From Wyeomyia smithii (taxonomy: Eukaryota; Arthropoda; Insecta; Diptera; Culicidae): DNA of 64,000 nucleotides. Where the stretch lies: NCBI RefSeq assembly GCF_029784165.1, contig NC_073695.1, positions 162,226,261-162,290,260 of the forward strand. Reading direction: 5' to 3'. The translations under genes were made by a program, and so were the position numbers. The notes beneath the pieces are model-generated. The model searched no databases. It had not been told where the DNA came from and saw only the letters and a list, made by a program, of their open reading frames with translations. Positions within the stretch are counted from its first letter, which is position 1, and every line of letters begins with the position of its first letter. Positions 1-12,200 of the stretch are shown here, in pieces.

Positions 1-28
1 TTTTAATTTATCACTTTACATTTCGTAG

Positions 29-280
29 GTGTTATAATCTTTGGATCTGACCAAGAAGTAGCAGAAGTTATGAGAGCAGTGCGTCGTCAAAATGTTACTG
101 GAGTATTTTCTTGGATTGGTTCTGATGGATGGAGTGCTAGAAATTTAGTATCCGATGGAAACGAAGCAGAAGTCGAAGGAACGTTATCAGTCCAGCCACA
201 AGCTAATTCGGTGATAGGGTTTGAGGAATATTTTCTCAACCTTACCGTCGCCAACAATCGTCGAAATCCTTGGTTTGTAG
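29..280 (+). CDS. mGluR: mGluR exon: Venus-flytrap lobe with GSDGW
   Basis: Acceptor TTCGTAG before 29 and donor GTAATG after 280. It encodes the stretch from VIIFGSDQEVAEVMRAV to RRNPWFV. The Asp of GSDGW aligns with the mGluR1 residue that contacts the amino group of glutamate (family knowledge). One nucleotide of a split Gly codon is supplied by the preceding exon outside the window. It ends in phase 1, splitting a Glu codon. Confidence 0.9.
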
Positions 281-3200
281 GTAATGTTTTTTAAACACAA
301 TTCGTACTGGATAACTAAACTAATTGAGAAATTCACTTCTCTAAGCAGAATTTTGGGAAGATCATTTCCAATGTAAATATCCTGGCTCACCTTTAACACC
401 ATATAATATGATGTACGCTAAAACTTGTTCAACAACAGACCAACTGTCCCGTTACACACTTGACTTCGAGGACCAGCTGCAATTTGTTAGCGATGCGGTA
501 ATGTCTTTTGGGTATGCAATCAAGTAAGTAAACTAAACAATGTGCAAATGTACTTTATATTTTCGTTTCTCAAACCTGCAGATATGTATAAAATTTTTTT
601 TTTTGTTGGACTCTTCCTCAATTGTATTTTGAACAAACGGGTAGTATTTTGCATTTTTCTTATATTTCATGTTTGGGCCATCAATTGGTTAAAAGTACAC
701 TAAGGTCGCTTTTTACGCGTTTTTTTTACGCGGGTTTTTATACGCAGATTCCGGAATTAACGCGTTTTTTTTACGCGGATTCCGGAATTCACGCGGTTTT
801 TACGCGGGTTTTTTTACGTGGCATGTATCCCCCGCGTAAAAAGCGACTTAAGTGTATTGCACAGCTATATACGTCGAATAACTCATAGAATTTTTCAATT
901 TCAAAAGCAAATGAACACATACGTCGAATAACTCATAGAATTTTTCAATTTCAAAAGCAAATGAACACACTACTTTGAATATATATGCCAATAATCTCTT
1001 TTGCTCTTTTTCTTTTCGAAATTATTCGTGCTCAGAGAGAATTTTGAAAATAAAGAAAATCATTAAAAAACCTCAAATCGAAGTTAATGTAACTTGTTCT
1101 AAACTCTTAAACTATTTCATAATATGGTTGAACACCTTGGATCATTCGACATTGATTCTCTAGTCAGCCTAGTGCGAAGTAACGCTACTCATTAAGCAGC
1201 AAAAATACTTCTAACATTAGCTCAAAACAGTTCTCCTATCAATGGCACCAAAAAGGTGTTTTTTCTTATTTTTTCTCATTTTGAAAAAGTACGACACAGA
1301 GAAATACACTTTTTAATGTATTTAAAAATAAGTTTAAAATAAAAAAAATTGTCTATAAAAAACAAAATGGCGGGCTTTGTGTCCTCGCTTTATGTTACTA
1401 CTACTCTGGAAGGTCGTTGGATACGCAGTGCATGGAAAACCGCGTGAATTTCGAAACCCACGTAAAAAACCACGTAAATTACAAAATCCGCGTCAAAAAC
1501 TTCTTTTGCTACAGGTTTTAAATCATTATTGCTAAATACTTTCAAAAAAGAGTCAATAGCACAACCAACTTGCGAATCAAGTTGAATATCAAGGAAAATT
1601 ATAAAAAAGGTTAGGCCAAATCAGTGAATATTCAGTATTAGGATTGAGTAAACTCATCGGACACACTAAATCAGCGATTTAAGAATGAAAAACCATTAAA
1701 AACACACCGCGAAAATTCCGAAATCTGCTTAAAAACGCGTCAATTTTGAAATCCGCTTAGAAACTGTCTAAATTGTGACATCCGCGTGAAAAAACGCGTA
1801 AATTTCGAAACCCGTGTGAAAAATACGCGGGTCTTCTGAACCGATTTGATTGAATTTTTTAGTATGTAAAACTGGTTTATCTAACTTGTTACATAGCCGT
1901 TTTTCAACACCTGAATTATTTAATGTTGTTTTATGATGTTTTCAATAGTGATTTTTGGTGAAAAAAATTTTTGTTTGTATTTTCCAAAAACGGCTATGTA
2001 ACAAATTAGATAATATATTTCTATACACTAAAAAAAATTTCTGGCATATCAGTTCACTAGAAGTTACCAAAAACATACCACCAGTTGAGTACTGATTTAG
2101 AGAGAGCATCCACGCTCCCTACTGCCAACAGCATATTGGCATCTACGGTATTCAAAATACATCTTCAAATATACCATAACCTATAGAGACACTTCACTTT
2201 ATGTGAACATCCGAAAAAAAGTCAATTAATTGTTTTTCGACCTTCCAGAATAGGGTCCCCCTTAACAATCTCGCACGGCGATTCGTCCCTGTCAACTCAA
2301 ATAGAGTGTACGATTTCGGTATTTCTTTTCCCTTTAACACACAATATTTCTGGAGTACTTTGTGATAAGGTCGTACATCTAGACGTAAACAAAACGAGTG
2401 AGAGTTATATCCCTTGTACTTTACAAGCACAAATCATCTCTCACTTGTTTTGTTTACGTTCAGACATACGACCTTATCACAAAGTACTCCAGAATAATAT
2501 TTTCATGTTCGTAAGAGTTTTCCGCCTCATAAATTTAAAAAAAATATGTATTTAATCATCGCTACTTTTTTTGCAACGAAAGCATAAAATAACGTCGAAA
2601 ACCCTGTTTTTATCCAGCTTATTACGCGCCATAATGGCGAACACTTTACCCTCTCAGCTGGTCCCGAGGTACGATGCTGGCCTAACAATCCAGTCGTCGC
2701 GGGTTCGAGTCTCGGCTCAGGAGAAACTGTTAATGTCAGTAGGATCATAGTGCTAGCCCCGCAATTGTCCTGTACACTTAACAGTTGGCTGCGAAGTCTG
2801 TGTATAATGAACAGGGTCTCCTACGAAAGGCAGAAAATCAAAAGGCAGAATCACGAAAGGCAGAATCACGAAAAGCAGAATTACGAAAGGCAGAATATTT
2901 CATAAGGCAGAATAACGAATGGCAGAATCAAAAATAGCATGAATGGCAGAATCAAAAAACGGTCTTTTTTCTTTTTAACACTACACACTCGCGGCCTTTG
3001 GCCGACTCTATTGTCCAGGTGTACGCTGTCCTTACTCGCTACCGCTCGTTCGGACTTAACTAAGGAAAGAAAACCTGTTCGAATAATCCTAGAAAACCAG
3101 TAGATCAGTTGTTTGTATGCGAGAGGCCGCCGCTTCCGACGGCGGGTCGGCGGCCGGCTCGGACCGCGAAAACCACGGCGGCTTTGTGCCGCCTCGGTTC

Positions 3201-6185
3201 CTTGCCCTCGATTATGCGTCTTCGCCGCATGAATTGTTTTATGTTAATTATAATCAACTATCCGTTGAGACTAGTGTAAGTTATACCTACCATCGAAAAA
3301 TTACTCTCCGCGATGCCGTGAGACTCTTTAGGAGCTGAGCCAAATCAGTTTGCGCGTTTCTGATCTAATAATTAGGCTTGATTTGCCCTTCCCGTCATTG
3401 CTTGTGACCAGTTATTATGTCTGGTTACCAAATAATATTAAATAATAAAGGTAGAGTAGCAGCTTTGATACCGTGACCAGGATTCGCACCAATTTGTCAT
3501 CACGTACTTGGCTATCGTGAGTTAGGTTTTACTACCAGTGATTCTGCCTTTCGTGCCCTTCGAAATTCTGCCTTTTGAAATATTCTGCCTTGTGTGTACG
3601 GTCATAGAGTTCTGCCTTTCATGATTCTGCCTTTCGTGCTTCTGCCTTTCGTGATTCTGCCTTCTGTGGCGAACCCAATGAACAGAAGATAGAGTTCCGA
3701 ATCGGAATGTAGCACCAAGGCTTTAATTTTTTTTGATGGCGAATGCTATATTGCAAAGCACGTAATAAATTACCCACCCCTTTGACAACTCGGCTTACGT
3801 CAGTTTCAATGAGCATAAAAGAGAAGTGAGGAGGAGAGTGCATTTTCCTAGTATTAGTTAATGCTTCAAATGTAAACAACTAGACGAACTCAATGGTAAA
3901 CTCAAATAGCACTATTTGGCAACATCTCTGGGCAGAAGGGGGCGAGCAGAGGGGCGTGTGCAAGTCTAAGTAGGTTTCCTCCTCACCTCTCTTTTTTACT
4001 CATTGCGTCAGTTTAAAGTCTTCTTAGAACTTCCTATCTGCGCTAGTATTAGTGGTCGATTTCACTAATACAAGTTTTATTTTTGATTGCAAATAATCAA
4101 CACGCTGGTGGTAACAAAAAATTTCCTCCTGCCCCGAACTTTTATTCAAGTTGTAAGCCGAATTTTAGTTTTATTTAATCTATTTTGCCACTAAAACAAA
4201 GTTTGTTAAAACAGGTAACACTAGTGAACTAGGATTCATAAGTGAAATATTTTTCGAAACAAATCGATTTTATAAGGATACACGACTAAGCCTGCATTGG
4301 TGAGATCTGGTGTAGAAAGCTCTATGTATTTTATCGAGAGAAAAATATATCTGGCAACATTTTTGTAGCCAGTTCTTCAGAAATTTCTAAACTGACGTAT
4401 AAGCAGAGAGGTTCGCATATTACGAACGAGCATTATAGCTACCGCCATTATGGTGCGTAAAAAGCTGGATAACTGTGATGGAGTAGTAGTTTATTTTAAT
4501 TATCTTTATAACGGTTGAAATTTTTGGCTCAAGTTGTTTTTTTTTGTAATTGTGTACGTCAATGCAGTACGCGAGAGTGTTTATAATTCCGCCAATTTGT
4601 TGTTTTTTTTATCAAACAATTTTTTATACGAAATCAAATGATTATTTCTCTATGTCGCTTTTTTCATATTTTGCGCCCAAATCAGATGAAGAATTTTACA
4701 TACACTCATTCAATGACAAGCAACTTTAACAAGAATATTCGGAGGGATACACTTGCTGACAAAAAATGCTTTTTATTGAATTTCCTGCTGACTAGAATTA
4801 GGGTAATCGCTCCATTATTCATCTCAACAGCTTAGTGCACCTATATTCATCTTATTTCTCTCATTTGCCCAATTTAGCGTCAAATTTCTACAAATTTTTA
4901 AAAGTAAATCGATTTGCTTCTCGATTTTCTCAAGTGGTTGAAAGTTTTAAGTTGAAAATATGGTAAAATTTGATGATAAATTGCTCAAAAAGGTGTGATA
5001 AGATGAATATAGGTTTTGAGATGAATATAGGAGCGGTTACCCTATATGCGTTTAAGGTGAATGTTTGTCATAAATAACCTGCGTGAAAACTCTGATTGTT
5101 ACAATAACCAGTCAAATGCATTCTGATTTTCTAACTTTGACTGTATCGAATAGGAATATGCACAAGGAATTGTGTAATGGGCAACCAGGACTGTGCGATG
5201 TTATGAAACCCACGAAGGGAGCAGATCTTCTCAAATATCTACGTAAGGCCGACTTCGTCGGTTTGAGCGGGGACAGATTCAATTTCGATGTCAATGGCGA
5301 TGGACCAGCGCGCTACAATATCATTCACTTTAAACAAGTCGAACCGGAAAAGTATACATGGATTAAGGTCGGTGAATACTATCAAGGAGAACTACGTTTG
5401 AACATGGAAGGTAAAATGGATCTATGTATATCTATCAATACATTTTGTGTAATAGCAGCTATTTCATCTATTGTACCGCCTATCTCCTGGTATCAAGCAC
5501 AATAAGCCGTTAAACAACAAAAGAACTTTCCAGATTAGATCATTTGAAACTGTTGTAGCTAATAAAATGGCCAATCCCTTATTTCGTATTAGAGATACAA
5601 TCGCTTGGTTGGCGTTGTAACGCGTAAAGCCAATATTTGCATAAGAACCATGAATGCTAGAGTAAATTCTAGTGTTACCTCATTCTTATTAGTTTGGATT
5701 GTTTGTTTGTTTGCGAAAAATGAACGAGACTTCGAAACAAAATTATACCTCATCCAGACAGGAAACTTATGTCACATCTTCAGTCCTCGTTCTGTTTTCG
5801 CATTCGCGTAAAATTTTATACATTTACTATTTCACACATAACTAGTCGGAAAACGAAAATAAATTAGTTAGTAAGTCATGTGACTCGATTCAGAACCACT
5901 CTTCGAGAAAAAACGTTTTACCTTCCTCACCCCGTTATAAACACTACAAACACATATCACAATAGAATTTCACTGGGCATCTGCCTTGGGGCTATATTTC
6001 AGCGATATAAGAATGAAAAACCATTAAAAACACTCCGCGTAAAAACGACTTTTCTGAAAATTGCGGTGATAAGTTCGTATATCTAAAGTTAGTAAAGTAA
6101 AGTAAAAGTAAATAATGGCGAACACTCTACCCTCTCAGCTCACACACACAGACACACAGACACATACACACACATACACACACAC

Positions 6186-6227
<42 letters not shown>

Positions 6228-9200
6228 TTTTTCGACTTCTGCATTCTGATGTCTTCTTGGGTTTTTGCCGATAGTGGTGAGTTCTAATATGGATGTCAAT
6301 TATTATAACAACATCCTAATCTTAATGCTATAGCTATAGAAGGCAATTTCTTATCATCAGCCTTTTGCTTGGCTCTGCGCCTTTTGACGTAGAACTACGT
6401 CTCTCAGGAAGTTGAGCCATATAGGGATGTGAAATGAAAATCTGAAACCGGAAAAAGTGAAAAATATGTCCAATTTCAAATGCTTATAAATCGGTTAGCT
6501 TTCGATGGATTTCCTTCATTCTTGCAGCAATCAATTGGAAAATCTTCCAAGAGTTCTCCCAAATGCAAAAAACTGTAATTTTATTATCTGAACTATTGTA
6601 CTATTGAAAATTGTCAAGCCTTGTCAAAACGCAAAATTTGAGCTTTGATTATATGATTGCTTTCCCAAGCACGGTCGACAGAATTATTTCGGAATGTATT
6701 ATTTGACCTATATAAGAGCATGTTTCAGCCGTAACTGCTCATATTAGTTCTAAACTGCGACTACAACAGTCTTTACTTAGCAGCAGTGCAGCGAATAGCA
6801 ATGGCAACGGATAGCAGCAGCATCAGCATCGATAGTGGCAGAGCCAGCTGGTGCAGCGGCATTTCTTTTAGAAAAATGTTGTTTTTGTGCGGTAGCGGGC
6901 AACATAAATAGTAGGTACATTAGCCGGCTTCTTCTAATGTAAAGTTGCCAACACACAAGCGTTTGTGTATGCTGGTACTCAAAATATATGGGTCGTCAAA
7001 TTGTCAGTGTGAAAACAGCTTTCAACTGTGTGCCTTAATCCCCTGTGTAGGAGTAGCACACGGACGCGATCAACATTATATCCGATATGAAATTGAACAA
7101 CGATTCTCCTTATAAGGAACTAAAAATAAATTATTGAAAATTTAATATATTCTCGTTTTCGCTAGAATTAACAATAAAAAGTTACTTTAATCTGAATGAA
7201 CTCTGTCTGTTTTTTTACATATTACTCTGTCTGCTGAAACTTGTTTGCGTTGTAAAGTGTTTGTTCTATTCCTGTTCAGTGATGTATGTGCAAACTGACA
7301 TTCGGTAGCACTTTAACTCCTCTTTTGCACAAAACTTTAAACATATTCAATACAAGTTATGTAACAAACAAACTTATATAGTTCTACGTCAACCTTGCGG
7401 TCGTGGCTTTGCACACAACCCTTATGATTTTTTGATTGGTCCGTCCTTGGTTGAATTTCCAACCCTACATTTCACTCAACTCGAATTAATTTATCAATCA
7501 TATGTAGACTGGTTACATAAGTTTCTAAACTATACATAAACATAACACAAATTAATGTTGTGTCCTCAGCCTCAAGGCCTTGAAATACTGTTTCAGTTCA
7601 TACCGGGAAATCGTAAAGTCAATGGCGTCGCAGTGTTGATAGTAAGGGTTCATCATACTATTTATAGGTCCATTTTTGGCGTATTCTGTACGATGATGAT
7701 TAAGAGCAAATAAACTACGGTGTCGATTGGGTACATAAAAGTTTAATTTAGAAGGTAGTACTGCTGACTCTGAGTCAACGTGCTGCGAAACGATATCGTT
7801 TACTAATGAAGTCTTCGCGTACTCTCACCGTTCCTTCAATGTTCGAATGTCAATCAACATGCAGCGAGCTTCATATGACGGAAGACGATGTGAAGTCCAA
7901 CCTAGCTTACGGAAAGCATTTAGTAGAAATTGCTTTTGTACTGATTCTATTGCACACAATGTTACAATATTCCAGTATTGACCTCACATAGGCAATATAC
8001 ACAGTTAACTGATAGTGTACGGGTCTTGAAAATTATAGCAAAAGCGTTTGATAAACCCTAATATGTTGTTTGCCTTGTGTATGATAGTGTTATAGTGGTC
8101 GATGACATTAAGTTTAGAATCTAAGATTATTCCTAACTCCCTAACTTTTTCACATTTCTCTACATTGTGATTTCCTAATGCAATTACGTTGTTAATTTTC
8201 TGCTAAAGGATACTACATTGCATTTTTTACATTTAATTCCAGTAGGATTTTCTTACACCAGGTGTAAAATGTGTAGATTTCATTCTGAAATACATTGATG
8301 CAGTGATGCCACATTTTCATCTGTATTTTGGAGCTCAAAAAATCTTATCACCTTGGTAAAATTTGAAAAAATCTTTAAAATAAAATCTGCATATGTACTG
8401 GACATATCCTTCTCGAAAAAAAAAAATGCAATATAGCTTGTTTAACATTTTTTTCGCGAATTCATTCATGCACACGTTTATGCGTAGCATATGAATATAA
8501 TAAAACCTCCGACACGCGCCACCGCATTTGAGTTAATTTATATTTTTCAACTATATAAAGAAGTTTAATTTACGACCCCATGAAAACCAAAAAAATCTGT
8601 ATAAATCTGTATTATTTCCAGAAACTCTGTAATCTGTATATGCAGATATCTGTATGAAAAATACGCAAAAAATCTGTATAAATGCAGATAAATATGTATA
8701 TGTGGCATCACTGCATTGATGTCTTCTTGGGTTTTTAATTCCAAAATCAGCTTAATGTCGTCGGCATATATTAAAACTAAACATATTTTTGAGGATGAAG
8801 AAAATGTCGCTTGCGTACAAAATAAAAAGAAGTGGTCCTAAGTGGGAGCCTTGGGGAACACCTGAATTAACTCGAATGGGATTTTACTTCTTTCCATTAA
8901 ATTTTATTATTTGTTGCCTGCTTGTTAAATATGATTCAAGCCACTTCAGGAGACCAGACTCAATTGAATTTTTTTCAGTTTAAAAAATAACATCGGTATG
9001 TCAATAAGATCAAATGCTTTGCTAAAGTCTGTATAGATAGCTTCCTCATGGTTCCTGTTATCCATTGCATTCATAGAGTAATCTACGAATTCAACTAAAT
9101 TTGTGGACGTAGAGCGGCCTTGGAAAAAGCCTGGTTGTTTGTCTGTTATTCGATTTTTGACTTGAGTAAACATTTTTTCATTGACAATTGCCTCAAAGAG

Positions 9201-12200
9201 TTTGGGAATGCAAGAGATAATAGCGATTCCACGATGATAACGTATGTCAGATTTCTGCCCAGATTTGAAAATAGGCACCAAAAATGAGCTTTTCCATATG
9301 TTTGGGAAGACTCTAGTTTTTAACGACATATTGAACAGCCAGAACAAAGGAGATGTACCGTTTTGATTCAAACTTCGAACAGTCTCAAACTTCGAACACT
9401 TTAGTATAAAAATCACATTATTTTAGCTAGAGTAATAAAAAGTATGATTACTGTATACCAACTGACAGTCAGTGTTGAGACGTTTGCCTATCTATTTTAG
9501 TGATTACATTGATCTGTTCGAAATTTGAATCAAAGCCGAGTTCTGAATTCTCGTTATTTCGCAAACAAAACATGTTTGAATCTATATAAATAACACTTAA
9601 TTGCAACAACAATGAAATATCCAACATGTTAAACCTTTAGAATCGACGAGAAAAGTCATTTTAGTTGATTTTTTAGTGCAAGAAGTTCCATCATAGCTTA
9701 AGTGTTCGAAATTTGATGCAGTACGGTAAGTTTCTTAGCAAGATTCTTCATGAGTGCTGGAGAGATTCCGCCAAGTCCAGGTCCTTTGGAAGGGTCTACA
9801 TTTTTTAGACCCTGCAAAACATCTTGTACCTGAAGTTGGTTGACCCCAACGTTTCTTGGATATTCTGGATAAAATGCGATTTTCTTCGGAGAATGTGGTA
9901 TAGATTTCCTAGAAAAATTTTGCAAAAAGATTACAAATGTTCTCCAAGTTATCACCAACATGTTCGTCGAGTTGCATTATTGATGGAAAATTGTCTGATT
10001 CCAGTTTTTTTTTTTTTTGACGTAATTGAAGAAGTCAACATAGTGGATTAGCACATAAAGTTCAATTCTTAGAAGAAAAAGAAATATAACATACCAATAA
10101 TCTCAATACCTTTTTTGCCCAAAATTATATTTTTTTTGGCTACCAACGGTGCAGCCTGCGCCAAATATCCAGTACAAAAATGTGAAATTTCGTGACGTTA
10201 TTGATCTTATTGTTATTGTTCCGTTCGTTTCGGAATTGAATTTAACTTAGGATAGGCAAATACATCCCATCATCAGACCTTATTTTGAAATCTAAGATGT
10301 CGATTTCCAGGTTCTAGAATACAATCTATGTGAAACAGCCAAAGGCCATCCAATATGTGTATTTCCAAAAACCAGGATTATGCCCAGAGATTGGAAATTA
10401 ACATTAGACGTCATTTTGAATTCCAAAATGTCAACTTCCACTTTCTGAAAATAAACTAAAATGGACAAACACTATCCAATATGTGCATCCTGACACCAAA
10501 CCCCGGAACCCAGAGACGGGTATCAACCCAATTCGCTGTGACGGAGCTGCTACCTTCAATTTGTTTACTCTGTGAGTGAAGAGAACAGGAATTTCTTCAA
10601 GAGTGAATGTGATAGTAGATTGTCCCAAAAAAATCGATGTTGAAAAAGTCAAGGTGCTCAGCCCTAAATTGAAAGATAATGTTATTTATAGCATTTTTGT
10701 AGAACATTTCGACTTTCTAAAAGGTTGTTTTCAGGTTGCCCAAACGTGATTTATGAAACAATGACTTTTTCAAGCTACAAAACCACTCTTTTGCACTTTT
10801 TTCAAATCTGTTCGATTCCGAAATTATTTTGCATGGTTTGGTTCAGCATCGCATTCAATTATTTGACTCACAGAGCCCACTGAACATCACAAAAAAGTGA
10901 ATTTTGCTTATAATTTTCAGATAAAACCCTTCAAAACACATATAAAAAAATTTTGATCAAGAACTGAGGTTTTTACTGCAAAGCGGAATTCAACACGAAA
11001 ATTTACATGAAAAAAGATCCTTGATATCTTATCGGGGGGCTGAAATGTCGACGTTTTTACATGTGATGGAAAACTATGCATTTTGTCAAAAATGCTACTA
11101 AAGCTCAATATCTCCATTGCACAGTGTTTTATTTTGCTGTTTGTGCGTATAATTTCCTAAATAGTGATTCAAATGTTGATTATAGCCATGAGGTATATTC
11201 GGAGAAGTTTCAGGATATTCAAAAATGCATCTTTTAATGTAGGAAGAAGGGTGATCAATCCACCAATAAGTGAGATAGAAAATTTACTTTTTAATCAGAA
11301 TGAGATAGACGCAAGGTGTCTTCGACAAAGTTTTAGGTTATCTCTAGACAAGAAACTTTAACGAAGACATCATGTTTCTATCTCTTGTTACGAGCAACAT
11401 TGAGTTTTCTATAAGAAGGCACGAAAAATCATAATTTTCGTTCTAACTTTTTTCGCAGATTTTCCAAATTTTTAAACCTTCTACTAAGTTATCAGCCATC
11501 CAAAACTGCATTTGTTTTCTGAACATTGTTATTTTTTATCTCCCAAAATACAACAGTTATTTAACATATTTGTTAAAATGCATAGTTTTCCATCACATAG
11601 AAAAATGCCAATATCTCAGCTCCTCGATAAGATATCAAGTATCTTTTTTCATGTAAATTTTCGTGGTAAATTCCGCTTTGCAATGGAAGTTTCAGTTCTT
11701 GCTCAAAGTTCGTTTTTATTTGTGTTTTGAAGGGTTCTATCTAAAAATTATTAGAAAAATTAATTTTTTGTGATGTTTAATGGGCTCTGGGAGTCAAAAA
11801 ACTGAATACAATGCTGAACGAAACCAGGCAAATTATTCAAAAACAACCCCACAAGCATAAAAAAATGTACGAAAAAATGTAGGAATCGAACAGAATTGAA
11901 AAAAGTGGGTTTGTAGCTTGAAAAAGTCATTTTTTCATAAATCACGTTTGGGCAACCTGAAAACGACCTTTTAGAAAATCGAAATGTTCTACAAAAATGC
12001 TATAAATAACATTATCTTTCAATTTATGGCTGAGCACCTTGACTTTTTCAACATCGATTTTTTTTGGGATACCCTAATGTGATAGCAACCATCTTAGTAT
12101 TTTTCTTTAATTTAAAAAAAATGATTCACTTCCATCAGGGCATTCGCATTTGCTATTTTGAAATTCAAGGTAGCGACTTCTGGGGTCTTAAAAGGGTACA

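Larger units (their letters stand above)
7440..10050 (-). pseudogene. LINE relic: ORF2 reverse transcriptase, minus strand, with two insertions
   Basis: A 5'-truncated non-LTR retrotransposon. From right to left it encodes KNVDPSKGPGLGGISPALMK (9820-9770), TDKQPGFFQGRSTSTNLVEF (about 9150-9090), YTDFSKAFDLIDIPM (9030-8985), the catalytic YADD (8757-8768), then CKKILLELN and VRSILEYCNIV (about 7960). It lacks the endonuclease domain and carries frameshifts. It belongs to the Jockey/CR1-like group without RNase H as far as visible. Two DNA elements (8301-8713 and 9358-9726) sit inside it; skipping each with one target copy closes the frame. Confidence 0.8.

Noticed and set aside
2655..2720. Possible tRNA gene (A and B boxes)
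   Set aside because: Acceptor and anticodon stems do not fold and the sequence recurs with a SINE body at 34260; it is a SINE head.
3117..3338. GC-rich 73-codon open frame in the foldback element
   Set aside because: Composition of the palindromic GC block explains it; no motif and no ATG in good context.
4440..4475. Pair with 2605-2640 as ends of a 1.9-kb element
   Set aside because: Short, imperfect match; the left part overlaps the SINE 5' flank and no target duplication is visible.
5083..5505. 140-codon open frame as a separate gene
   Set aside because: Only 5154-5410 has receptor homology, bounded by AG and GT; the rest is intron read-through.
6139..6226. CRISPR-like or regulatory repeat
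   Set aside because: A plain CA microsatellite; no CRISPR array is expected or seen in this eukaryotic window.
7806..7991. Plus-strand open frame of 61 codons
   Set aside because: It is the antisense of the LINE reverse-transcriptase remnant (VRSILEYCNIV on the minus strand).
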